Source: Siphonodentalium dalli (lineage: Eukaryota; Mollusca; Scaphopoda; Gadilida; Siphonodentaliidae). Taken from it: a stretch of DNA of 64,000 bases. The DNA is taken from assembly GCA_032622095.1 (NCBI GenBank), contig CP136068.1, forward strand, positions 124,933,989 to 124,997,988, given 5' to 3'. Each line of letters begins with the position of its first letter. Position 1 is the stretch's first letter. The notes beneath the pieces were generated by a model that was not told the DNA's origin, did not search any database, and saw nothing but the letters and a program-made list of their open reading frames with translations. A program made the translations under genes and the position numbers. Shown here in pieces: positions 44,867 to 56,308 of the stretch.

Positions 44867-45507
44867 ATAGGCCCACGTCTGGCATATAGAGGCTTGATGT
44901 AGAACATTTTCAACCATGCTGCTTGTTTGGGTGGGGTCTCGAAAGCTTCAAATCGCTAAGGGACTTAGTTGAATGTATCGGTCGGAATAATCTGGGCAAG
45001 AAGGTACAATATGATATGTTTTACTTAAATAGCTCAGAGTTACCACCCCGCCTGGTAGCTTTTGGGTTCATATATATAGCCCCTGCATGCGTCGGGGAAA
45101 TCCTAATCCACCACTGCTATAAATAAGAGAGGACTGGTAATTATTTAAATATTTAAAAAATATTTTAAGTGGCCTGGCGACTCGGTCCAAGATAACGGAT
45201 TATCTACATTCCGACTTAATTGGAACTAGAACTCAGTGCGCTCAACGCGTAGGCAATGATTGGGTTGTCAGTGGACACATATTACATCGTCTGTATGATC
45301 CATGTAAAACGCCAAAATACACGATAATTACAGAGATTACATGCATGTGTGTATCCACCCTTAGCACGACATTTGTGCAGAAAAACAGAAAAATCCTAAT
45401 TAAAATAATGGTGCCGGTCCCATTTTCGTGTCATTGACCTTGAAGATCGTGAAACAAACTGACGCCAAAGAATTCAAAATTTCATAAATATATCGGTGTT
45501 CGCGTAA
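44867..45507. other. No recognisable feature
   Basis: Spacer between the foldback element and the Helitron array. A 67-aa frame at 44923-45126 has no resemblance I recognise. Confidence 0.4.
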
Positions 45508-45539
45508 TCTCATATATATTTTGAAGACCTCTGTCTGTA

Positions 45540-45575
<36 letters not shown>

Positions 45576-46147
45576 ATTAATACAAATCTACGATTCTCGA
45601 CCGATCGGGACGAAACTTGGTACGTGTGTGTAGTTTGACCAGGCGGTGAACGTTGTCGTATTGGCGAGCCCGTGCGGCGCCCGCTTCGCGCATGCGCAGA
45701 CGAGATCTCGGAAACGGGTGGAGCTATCGACTTGAAATTTGCTATGTGAATGTATCTTGCCCCGGATATGAATTTTATCGGGTCGCCGAGCCCGTGCGAC
45801 ACCAGCTTCGCGCATGCGCAGACGAGATCTCGGAAACGGGTGGAGCTATCGACTTGAAATTTGCTATGTGAATGTATCTTGCCCCGGATACGAATTTTAT
45901 CGGGTCGCCGAGCCCGTGCGACGCCAGCTTCGCGCATGCGCTGACGAGATATCGGAAACGGGTGGAGCTATCGACTTGAAATTTGCTATGTGAATGTATC
46001 TTGCCCCGGATACGAATTTTATCGGGTCGCGGAGCCCGTGCGACGCCAGCTTCGCGCAAGCGCAGACCAGATCTCGGAAACGGGTGGAGCTATCGACTTG
46101 AAATTTGGTTTTTGAATAGCCCGGACAACGTCGGGCTCATCGGCTAG
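45508..46147 (+). mobile_element. Helitron H1 unit 1 of the tandem array
   Basis: Starts TCTCATATATATTTTGAAGA after an A, has a (TGTC)n microsatellite (~45540-45575) and 122-bp modules, and ends with the GCCCG...CGGGC hairpin and CTAG at 46144-46147. The next element begins at the following base. Non-autonomous. Same family as 21313-22509 but opposite orientation. Confidence 0.9.
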
Positions 46148-46705
46148 TCTCATATATATTTTGAAGACCTCTGTCTGTATGTTTGTCTGTCTGTCTGTCA
46201 TTAATACAAATCTACGATTCTCGACCGATCGGGACGAAACTTGGTACGTGTGTGTAGTTTGACCAGGCGGTCGTCGTTGTCGTATTGGCGAGCCCGTGCG
46301 GCGCCCGCTTCGCGCATGCGCAGACGAGATCTCGGAAACGGGTGGAGCTATCGACTTGAAATTTGCTATGTGAATGTATCTTGCCCCGGATACATATTTT
46401 ATCGGGTCGCCGAGCCCGTGCGACGCCAGCTTCGCGCATGCGCAGACGAGATCTCGGAAACGGGTGGAGCTATCGACTTGAAATTTGGTATGTGAATGTA
46501 TCTTGTCCCGGATACGAATTTTATCGGGTCGCCGAGCCCGTGCGACGCCAGCTTCGCGCATGCGCAGACCAGATCTCGGAAACGGGTAGAGCTATCGACT
46601 TGAAATTTGGTTTTTGAATAGCCCGGTTAACATCGGGCTGGGTAGAGCTATCGACTTGAAATTTGGTTTTTGAATAGCCCGGACAACGTCGGGCTCATCG
46701 GCTAG
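46148..46705 (+). mobile_element. Helitron H1 unit 2
   Basis: Same ends as unit 1. Near the 3' end the terminal segment is duplicated: a degenerate hairpin GCCCGGTTAACATCGGGC (46621-46638) is followed by the intact one and CTAG (46702-46705), consistent with read-through of a weakened terminator to a new one. Confidence 0.88.
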
Positions 46706-47338
46706 TCTATTATATATTTTGGAAGATCTGTGTGTCTGTGTGTGTGTGTGTGTGTCTGTGTGTTCGCGATGAACTCGAAAACGTCCCAACCGATTTCGAT
46801 GAAACTTGGTATGTGGGGGTATTTTCGGCCGGGGACGAACATAGGCATATTAATTTGTCCGTGCGACGTCACCTTGACCTTGAAATCGGGTCATTTCAAG
46901 GTCAAACGCCCGAATATCACGGGATTTCGACGAAACTTGGTATGTGGGGGTACTTTCTTATGGCGAGTCTCATAAGCATATTCATTTGCCCGTGCGACGT
47001 GACCTTGACCTTGAAATCGGGTAACTTCAAGGTCAAATCGCCAATTTTGATTGGATTTCGACGAAATTTGATACGTTGGGTTACTTTTGTTCACCGATTG
47101 TTTTGGACGGGTCCAATCGTGGACGGGTCCAATCGTGACCCCGACCAGACCTTGACCTTCAAAATGATCAATTCAAGGTCAAATCGGGTAAAACCGGATG
47201 GATTTCGACGGGCACGTTTGTCAGGTACTTTTGTCCGGGCAGTGTTTTGGACTGGTCAAATCGTTACCCCACTTGACCTTGACCTTCAAAATGGACAATT
47301 CAAGGTCAAAGCCCGGACGAAGTCGGGTCACCTTCTAG
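46706..47338 (+). mobile_element. Helitron H2 unit 1
   Basis: Starts TCTATTATATATTTTGGAAG, has a (TG)n microsatellite, then modules built on GATGAAACTTGGTATGTGG and repeated TGACCTTGACCTTGA / TTCAAGGTCAAA words. It ends with a CCCGGAC-GAA-GTCGGG-type hairpin and CTAG at 47335-47338. Open frames across the modules (for example 46732-47397) are low-complexity by-products that cross the element boundary. Confidence 0.88.
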
Positions 47339-48122
47339 TCTATTATATATTTTGGAAGATCTGTGTGTCTGTGTGTGTATCTGTGTGTTCGCGATGAACT
47401 CGAAAATGGAAAAGCCGATTTCGATGAAACTTGGTATGTGGGGGTATTTTCGGCCGGGGGGTGGCATGGGCCTATTAATTTGTCCGTGCGACGTGACCTT
47501 GACCTTGAAATCGGGTAATTTCAAGGTCAAACGCCCGAATATCGCGGGATTTCGATGAAACTTGGTATGTGGGGGTACATTCGTATGGGGAGTCTCATAA
47601 GCATATTAATTTGCCCGTGCGACGTGACCTTGACCTTGAAATCGGGTCATTTCAAGGTCAAACGCCCGAACATCACGGGATTTCGATGAAACTTGGTATG
47701 TGGGGGTACCTTCGTATGGGGAGTCTCACAAGCATATTCATTTGCCCGTGCGACGTGACATCGACCTTGAAATCGGGTCAATTCAAGGTCAAATCGCCAA
47801 TTTTGATGGGATTTCGACGAAATTTTATACATAAGGGTACTTTTGTCCGGGCAGTGTTTTGGACTGGTCGAATCGTGACCCCGACCTGACCTTGACCTTC
47901 ATAATGATCAATTCGAGGTCAAATCGGGTAAAACCGGATGGATTTCGACGTGTACTTTTGCCCGGGCAGTGTTTTGGACGGGTCAAATCGTGACCCACCT
48001 GACCTTCACCTTCAAAATGGACAAGTACGGGTACTTTTGTCCGGGCAGTGTCTTGGACGGATCAAATCGTTACCCCACCTGATTCATGGTCAAAGCCTGG
48101 ACGAAGTCGGGTCACCTTCTAG
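47339..48122 (+). mobile_element. Helitron H2 unit 2
   Basis: Begins at the base after the previous CTAG with the same TCTATTATAT start, contains H2 modules with slightly different module number, and ends GGACGAAGTCGGGTCACCTT then CTAG at 48119-48122. Confidence 0.88.
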
Positions 48123-48849
48123 TCTATTATATATTTTTGGAAGATCTGTCTGTGTGTGTGTGTGGTGTGTGTGAGGGTGTGTGTGTTCGCGATGAACTCG
48201 AAAACGGCCGACCCGATTTCGATGAAACTTCGTATGTGAGGATACTATCGGTCGGGAAGTGGCATAGGCATATTAATTTTCATATCCGAGGTCAACTTTT
48301 CACGTGCCGAGGTCAAATCTGTTTTTACGTCGTTTTGCGCTAATATATTTCAGTTCGGTGCTCACAAATCGATTCGATATAGCGCGAATAATAAATAACC
48401 AGTCATATATTTTGCACGGTTAGAATCTGTGGCGCTTCCACTTTCCAATGATGTATCACACGCCTGTGTAAGTTTCTACCTTAATTATCGGGAAGAACGC
48501 AGGACCATGCTTCGCTCATCGAAAAACATTCAATAAATATATTACGCCGTCAACAGATCGTGACGTGATGGCGTTTAACTCTTAACCGGGCGATGTCGCG
48601 TTAACTCATCACCGGCCGAGGTATCCGCAAATGACATTGGGCAATATATATATCTCGGAAACGGGTGGAGCTATCGACTTGAAATTTGGTATGTGAATGT
48701 ATCTTGCCCCGGATACGAATTTTATCGGGTCGCCGAGCCCGTGCGACGCCAGCTTCGCGCATGCGCAGACCAGATCTCGGAAACGGGTGGAGCTATCGAC
48801 TTGAAATTTGGTTTTTGAATAGCCCGGACGAAGTCGGGTCACTTTCTAG
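48123..48849 (+). mobile_element. Chimeric Helitron, H2 start and H1 end
   Basis: The 5' end is H2-like (TCTATTATATATTTTTGGAA), the middle (~48300-48640) is unique sequence, and the last ~210 bp are an H1 122-bp module followed by an H2-like CGGACGAAGTCGGGTCAC hairpin and CTAG (48846-48849). This looks like capture of unrelated DNA with a replaced 3' end. Confidence 0.8.
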
Positions 48850-48900
48850 TCTACTATATATTTTGAGACTTCGTATATATATACGTTTGACATTTGTGTG
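48850..48900 (+). mobile_element. Possible 5' end of a sixth Helitron
   Basis: TCTACTATATATTTTGAGAC directly follows the previous CTAG and resembles the H1/H2 5' ends. I could not find its 3' terminus. Confidence 0.5.
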
Positions 48901-48949
48901 TAAATAACCCACATTAGGGCGACTTTTACATTAGGGCGACTTTTTGTGT

Positions 48950-49150
48950 GTCCCCCTAATGTTTAGCGTGATTTTAAAGTGAATTTAACATGCAAATTTA
49001 TATATTTTTCCTGCCATGTGTGATCTCTGTGACACTATTATTCACCAACTGTCGATAGGTTTTGCTCGGAATGAATATTTTAATAGATATATGCAATTAA
49101 ATTATCGGTAGTGTATATCTGACAGTGTTACAGACCGACATTAGGGGGAC
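48950..49150. repeat. Possible 201-bp MITE
   Basis: Inverted GTCCCCCTAATGT (48950-48962) and ACATTAGGGGGAC (49138-49150). Two further TTAGGGCGACTTTT copies sit just upstream. No clear target duplication. Confidence 0.4.
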
Positions 49151-49668
49151 CTGGTTTTATTGTGATAAATACTGTTAATTTGGGAATATGTTTGCATGAC
49201 GAAGACTGATTATGGGTTATATCTTATAATTAAAACCGCTTACTCAATATCAACTTTTAATATTCAAAATCCTGAGATATATTTCGATTTACGTATTTTG
49301 CGGTGATATTTTCTATGACACAAGAGATATAGAATTACATCTGAATAAACCATGCATTAAGTAGACATCCACATTGGTCAGTTACTAATGAGGTTGGATA
49401 TATGGGTAATTTGGCCCGGAAAATATTATTAGATAGGTCCCATTGACATCAGATGTCCTAAAGGGGCAATAACAACGCATTTAAAGGTACGGTTGGCCTT
49501 GGTGGTGGGTATCCTGTGAAAATATTTCCACCCGTCAAAAGCCGCCACAAACAGAAAGAACAACAAAATGTAGACAGACCTTGTCCGTATACAAATAAGA
49601 GATATCGCATAAACAGTATGTTATTGTCATATATTTGACCATTGTTATGTAAACAAACGCATAAAAAG

Positions 49669-49981
49669 TAACTTTTCTGGTGTTTGTTTATATTATGATG
49701 GTAAACATAAAGAGCGTTCTTTGTTGGTGAATTCCTGATATGGAACGAATAAAGAGCGTTTATGCCATTTGTGTGTGATTAGCCAGCAGCATTGTGCTGT
49801 CTTCTGTAACACAATCAGGCTATTGCTTAGGTAAAATATAGTAAATCTTCATGATAGCATGCTGTTTACGCGATGGTCATGGTATATATGAACGAAACTG
49901 TATGCGTTTTAATGTTTTCTGTTTACGGTGATTGGGACAAATGTGAATACTTTCGACAACTAAGGCCTCACGTGCCTTTAA
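49669..49981 (+). repeat. Dispersed ~310-bp repeat, copy 2
   Basis: Same sequence and orientation as 16594-16906 with few differences. Here it leads into a tandem array that also carries AATAAAGAGCGTT words. Confidence 0.85.
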
Positions 49982-49999
49982 CTAACTAATTGATTATTG

Positions 50000-51050
50000 A
50001 CCAAAAATGGTTGCAATCTGGTCGATGTAAGTTTAAACACGGGGATGACCCATATGGTGTGGTATAGATGCCGTTGACCTCAGACGCCTTTAAGGGTCAA
50101 ATTTGAGCAATAAAGAGCGTTCTTTATAAGTTTAAAGTATTTGTAGGAAAATTGGTACAAATGAACCACCCAACTTGATGAATGTCACGCGATAGGCATA
50201 TTCGACCCCAGATGACTTACATGGGTATATAATCAATAAAGAGCGTTTATCATCATTCCAGAAGATATGTGAGAAAATTGGTGACAAAAGTCGAATGACG
50301 CAGGGCATGTCAAGGGAATGGGTTTGTTGACCTCAAATTATTTAAAGATGCACTAATAATAAGAAATTAAAAGATAAATGTAACTTTATCCGGATGCCGT
50401 TGATCTCAGACGATTTTAATGGACAAAATGTGAGCAATAAAGAGCGTTAGTTATAGGCTCAAAGTATATGTAGGGAAACTGGTACAGATAAATCGCCCGA
50501 ACAGGTGGTTGTCACGCGATAGGCGTCTTTGACCTCAGATGACTTACATGGGCATATAATCAATAAAGAGCGTTTATTTTCATTCCTGAAGATGAGTGGG
50601 AAAATTGGTGACAAAACTGGAATGACGCAGGGCATGTCAAGGGATTGGGTGTGTTGACCTCACACGATTTAAAGACGCACTAATAATTAGCAATTAATTG
50701 ATAAATTTAACTATATCCGGATGCCGTTGATCTCAGGCGACTTTAATGGGCAAATGCGAGCAATAAAGGCATTCGCTATAGGCTCAAAGTATATGAAGAA
50801 AAATTGGTACAGATGAATCACCCGACCATGTGATTTCACGTGATAGGCGTCTTTGACCTCAGATGATTTCATTGGTATACAATCATTAAAGAGCGTTTAT
50901 TATTATTTCATGGAGATATGTGGAGAAATTGGTGCACAAAAGTGACATGACGCAGGGAATGTCACGGGATTGGTTTTGTTTACCTATAATGGTTTTAAAG
51001 AGGCACTAATAATTAGCAATTAATAGATAGTTTAACTGGGTTCTATTAAA
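50000..51050 (+). repeat. 326-bp tandem repeat, about three copies
   Basis: GCCGTTGA(C/T)CTCAG blocks at 50070, 50396 and 50723 give a 326-327 bp period. Each unit has two AATAAAGAGCGTT-like words and a CATGACGCAGGG / GAATGACGCAGGG block. The words link this array to the dispersed repeat just upstream. Confidence 0.8.
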
Positions 51051-51951
51051 TTACAAGTACCGGGGAGGGCTAAATTTGCATTCGTTATGGTGATTGATAC
51101 ATGACTGCACACATGCGTGGTGGGCTACATACTGTGAGCGTATCCATCAAATCAGTCATGAATGGGATCGACCGATGACACGTCATAGACGGTTACGCAT
51201 TCCAAAAAACGCTTAGCCTACATTTCGGCTAGATTAGTTAAAATTTAAATGACTGTTCACTATAGCAAGTCAACATGATTGGGAGAGGGGTATTGTTAGA
51301 ATGGATGCGCTACGGTATATTCTAGAAGTCAAGATGTGTCAACTACAGTATACAAGGCCCGTGGTGTTTTCAAAACCACGAGTGGCCAACATGTTAACAC
51401 GGAAAAAACACGGAAAAATCGCACGTGGTCTTAGCGTCAATGAATACAGAATTGTCAGATAAAATCTTTTATAATAAAAAACAATTTCATATATTGAATT
51501 ATATATATATATCATATTTGTTTATCTGTGTCTATGGCCTTTATATCCATGTCATGTTTTGTTGTCGCATTTTATGTTAGTTGGCATTACTATTTTCTTG
51601 TGTTTGTTCATATTACACGTACGCAAATGGTTTCGGTAGTTTGTGCGGCGATATCGTGTTCTAACAAATGGCTGAAAAATTGGATATAACATTACATAAA
51701 TTCATAAGTTAAAGACATATTATGCACTTGTTCGGACGCGTGAAACTGATTAGTTAGTATGCATGCGCTATGCCATGGGGGATGTATAATTCTACTAACA
51801 TTGCCGAAAATCTCAAACAAATCGACCGTACCACTTCATAGAAAACATCGTCTGAACTACGCTCAATTGTAAATATTTACTTCCCGATTCGGGACGCAAC
51901 TATCGGCGGTAAATTAACACAAACGATTTCGCCATCGGGGGGTCGCTGTAT
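51051..51951. other. No recognisable feature
   Basis: AT-rich sequence; no gene or repeat recognised. Confidence 0.4.
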
Positions 51952-51955
51952 TTAA

Positions 51956-52547
51956 AGGGGTACTGTACCCAAGATGTTGTTGTTGGTTTCTATAATCCCC
52001 GAGTCGGAGAATAAGGTAACACCTTTTCCATTTTTTGAAAGAGTGTTGAGTACGAAGTATTGTTACGGATGGAAAATTTACCGGAATGCAAAAATACAAA
52101 TTGTCGTTGTCGAGTAATTTTTGTAAAGTTTTCAACCAAATGAATCAAATAAACATTATATTATATGCTTAGTAGTCCCATATACTCATTTAAGTTAGTG
52201 TACCGTCACTAGTCAATGAGTGGCTTGGGTTTTCTCCCCGTATAAGCATAATGTTTCAAACGATCGTGTGTGCAATTGTTTTCCTAATCCAGTATCCCTC
52301 AATTATAATTTGATTACGTTTTGTACACGGAAATTCGAATTTTAAGAGACGCCATTTTATGGCTGGAGCCATAAAATCAATTTATATTAAATTATTAACT
52401 TTTAAATTATTAAATTTTAAGATAGCCTATTAACCTGAGCGTTTACAGAATACATCTTCGACTCAAATTACTTATATTTCTATATAGTATCGATAATAGA
52501 TCGTTGTTATCACCGGGAATTTATTGAAAATGGCGTACAGTACCCCT
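51956..52547. mobile_element. TTAA-flanked MITE, family AGGGGTACTG, copy 2
   Basis: TTAA at 51952-51955 and 52548-52551. Perfect 13-bp ends AGGGGTACTGTAC and GTACAGTACCCCT. Same terminal sequence as 38016-38361 but with a different, longer body. Non-coding. Confidence 0.85.
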
Positions 52548-52551
52548 TTAA

Positions 52552-54694
52552 TGCATATATATATAATAATTACGGTGTGTTCTGTCAATTTGGATATAAT
52601 ATTTGTAAAAATAACTACTTTCAGCAAGATATTCTCCATTTCTATTTGATCACCCTACCGGAGTGTTTCAGATCACTTTAATTTTTCGAATTTAATGTCC
52701 AAAACGTAACTAAAGTTTTAAATTTTAATAAATTTGTTTTGAAAACTGGGATCAAAATTTATAAATAAAATTTAGTTTTTCCAAATTTAATTTAAAATGC
52801 TCATTTTCAACAATTAACACAATTTTCAAGAATTGTCAGTATCAAAGTAATTTCATATATATGCACATATGCATATTTTATAGCGCACACACTATAACAT
52901 ATAATGTGAGGTTGTCAATATGACATCCCACCCTACATAACAGTTCCAATGCACCCATGTTTGGCGATATATTTCAGTAATATAGATTTCACACATATTC
53001 ATTTAAACAATTCCGTAATGTACAAATATCTAGTAATTTTCTTTTATAAACGCCGATTACGCGCGCACTGACCAGCTGGTGTAAATGTGTTTCATAACAT
53101 TCAATAGATAAATATTGCAAGTAAAATGAGTCTGATTCATTTGGTGCGTACAATGACATCAATTCGATCATGTCATTTGATATTATGGAATTATTCGTAA
53201 ATTGACATGACAGATAATATTCGTGTCGTCGAGGATTGATATATTGGAAACAGACAGTTTCACCCGAGTGTTTATAAAGAACTTCCTGATAATATTTGCG
53301 TGTGGTACAGTAAAACAAAAACTGTCTTGTAAATAAAAGGAGAAAAACAAATTTTGCAATACCACACTTGTACACAATTTAGCTAAACCTCTTTGTCTTC
53401 GATGGTGTCTGCATGGGGTTATATCATAATGCTATGAAGAAGCAATGTGTTTTCAAAATGTTTCATAATCAACTGACCAACTTATCACTGACCATCGTGT
53501 TTTAAAAGTTGAAACTTGAATTGACCCATACGTTAATTAATTTCAATAAAGTATATAAAAATAAATATTATCGTAAAACTTATGGGAGGGCACCTGACAT
53601 GAGGTCGAATATACACACACGCAGGTTATAACAGTAAATACCCTAACCCCACCCACATCATGTAGATTAACAAAACTGACAATAAATAAGTTTCCGTGGA
53701 CATAATTGCCATGCTTGTAACGCCGACTATCAGTTTTAATATTTTATTCGTTTAATATATATAAAACATAATCACATATTTCTGTAAACAAAATATTGCA
53801 GTAAAATCAAATTTAAAATAGGGACATTTTGAGCTGAAGCCCTCTGCGCTGGTTACGGATATTGATTATACATGTATGAAATAATTAGCAAAACGAAGCC
53901 ATCCATCCATCAAAATAGTTTCCATGTAACGAATTTCATCAGGTCAGAATATATTATTCTTTTAACACATATTAAATATTCAAATGTTCGTGTAAATATA
54001 TTGGAGTAAAATCTATTGAAAGGTTCTGATCCGACACAACGTTCGAAGGTTTGTTTAAAACTAAACGGACATTGATACCAGACAAATTCTAAATTGAAAC
54101 TAAATTGAAGATTTATCAAAGATCCCGTCAAGATATTTTCGATCTAACAAAAGGAAGATGTAAATCTATAAGATTCAATAAATATATATAGTCATATGTT
54201 CCTGTCAAAATTTCGAGTTATTTAGTATTAAGTTAGCACCATTCTTGAAATAATGCATGTGTATCGGCACCATTTCCGACTCTCATATATAAGTTATTTT
54301 TATGAGTAATCGCCGTATATTGGTATCATTACTTTCTCTGGGCCAATTTTTACAATCGACGGGTTGAATTTCGATAAAAATTTCCGTTAAATAAAATGAT
54401 GCTGCCAATCGCACAAAGGAATCACCGCGAGAATACCACGCAGCCAAGAACGATTATCGACGATTAACACGCATTAAGTAAAGTAATTGCCATGACAATA
54501 TAGCAGATAGACTGGGATCGACTACAGAATGGTAACTGTAGCAGTCGTGGCCAGTCCCAGATATGTAAGTAGAATGACTGCTATCTTCTGAGAAGAACCC
54601 ATCGTACATGTATATCCAAGGAATTTTCTTCCTAATGTATGGACAAATTAATGCCAAATCCGGTATCGGTATCTCTTTGATTTCACCTCATCAC
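52552..54694. other. No recognisable feature
   Basis: Very AT-rich. The longest minus-strand frame (52989-53375) has a hydrophobic start but no ATG before it, so I do not call a gene. Confidence 0.45.
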
Positions 54695-55328
54695 GCCAGA
54701 GGTCATAAATCAGATTCACCTAATATTTATATTGACGAAAACATGAACTCCTCGGGCATCTCGCCTGCTGTGAAAATGACTGATGAAGTTATCACGGTAG
54801 ATGAAATTCTGTCCGCCACCAGAGAATTGAAATAGAATAAATCAATGGGACCAGACCAGGTATCGAATGAGCTTTTGAAGGTGGTTGTTCCTCTAATGAG
54901 TGATGGCTTTGCCAAAATATTTAACATAATTCTTCACACAGGGAACTACCCAACTGCATGGAGCGAGTCAATTCTCAGCTTAATCCACACAAAAGGTGAC
55001 AAGGGTGATCCGAATAACTACCACGCCATAGCATTAAGATCCACAATTGGGAAACTGTTTAATAAAATTATAAACCGTAGATTAACAGATTTTCTTGTAA
55101 AAAATAAAATTATTAGTGAAAATCAATTCGGATTTTCTAAAGGAAAGAGTACAATTGATAGCGCGTTTGTGCTGCATGCCATAGTTCAACGATATAGGTC
55201 ACTGAAACGACCGCTGTATCCTGCCTTTATAGACTTCCGAAAGGCATTTGATACCGTGAATTGGCAACTGCTCTTCGATAAAATGCAACACATCGGAGTA
55301 GAGGGCCAATCACTGCGTATAATCCGTT
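54695..55328 (+). pseudogene. LINE-B RT, N-terminal part
   Basis: In one frame: ITVDEILSATRELK, then a stop where a coding codon is expected, then NKSMGPDQVSNELLK, NYHAIALRSTIGKLFNKII, ENQFGFSKGKSTIDSAF and FIDFRKAFDTVNWQLL. These are standard LINE RT blocks. The frame reaches the AATCCGTT target at 55321-55328 and is cut by the nested element. Confidence 0.88.
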
Positions 55329-56308
55329 TTTGACTTGAAACATATTTTATTTGCAAAATATACAAAAGGGATTGGGGCACAAGTTTTTGCAACTTATGAA
55401 GCCCCTCTCCTATATACAATATTGTAACACACATGTGATCAAGATGACGGTACAAACTTATTTACATGGTGAGAAGTTATGGGAGATATGGTGTGAAGCG
55501 CCTTCCAGAGATGATCCAACATGAGATTGCTTCTTACCTGTGAGAAAATTTGTCACTACTTTATTAATGTTGGAATGATTGACAAGTGCCAATATATTAT
55601 CTATTCTAAGTACTTTATGTTGGTTGTAAAATGTAATGGTACACTTGATTCGTTCTCTATTTTGTTATTGTTGTGCTCTGGAAGGCAATACAGATGATAA
55701 ATCAGAATGAGATGTTTGAATGGGAGGTTTGTCCAATTGTGAGGTAAAAGTTGAAATTCCGGAAGCAAGTATAGATTCGCAAATAGGATAAATATAATCA
55801 TTAGGGGTCAAAACGCTTAGTCGCTGCAATATATTGCTGTGTGATGGAAAATAGTTTCATATTTTGTTGGGACGAGAGATAAGGTATTCCACACATGAGT
55901 TCTGAAATATGGCTTACTTTGAGATTTTCGCGGGCTAGTTTCTCAAAGAAAACTGAGCGCTCACGTTGGTACAATGGGCACATGAAGAAATAGTGATAGG
56001 CGTCTTCAGATCGATTTCCACATGAGCATGCGGGGCTGTCAGCGATATAATTATTGAATATATCACATCGGAGTTCACTGCAAAAATTACGTATGCGACA
56101 ATGAAAAATGTTGTATTTTCTGCGTCCAGCATAGAAATGTAGAGGGGGGCTGATTGTGGGATCTATATGATACAAGTTGGTTTTAAAGGTAGAAGATTGA
56201 TCAGCATCGGTGATTACTTTGGGAAGCTTATTCCATTCTAACACCATCGCTGGAAAAAAAGACTGTTTGAAGTGTTCAGTATTGCAATAGTATGAGTAAA
56301 ATGAGTAC
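55329..56308 (-). mobile_element. LINE-E, 5'-truncated, nested in LINE-B
   Basis: A 980-bp minus-strand insertion flanked by the 8-bp duplication AATCCGTT (55321-55328 and 56309-56316). Joining the host at one copy of the duplication restores the LINE-B frame. The low-coordinate end is the LINE 3' end, with TTGCAAATAAAATATG near 55340-55365. The fragment keeps only the C-terminal coding region and 3' UTR. Confidence 0.9.
55801..56308 (-). pseudogene. LINE-E C-terminal domain
   Basis: The minus-strand frame has FFPAMVLEWNKLPKVI, then RKYNIFHCRIRNFCSELRCD, then the zinc-knuckle-like CSCGNRSEDAYHYFFMC. This is the typical tail of one widespread LINE group, downstream of RT. The frame is open to its stop at 55801 but has no start of its own because of 5' truncation. 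Confidence 0.85.

Noticed and set aside
46732-47397. 221-aa frame over the H2 Helitrons
   Set aside because: It spans a Helitron boundary, starts in a (TG)n microsatellite and translates repeat modules; no domain.
52989-53375. 128-aa minus-strand frame with a hydrophobic, signal-like start
   Set aside because: The codon at its start is GTG, not ATG, an in-frame stop lies two codons upstream, and no splice or family evidence supports an exon.
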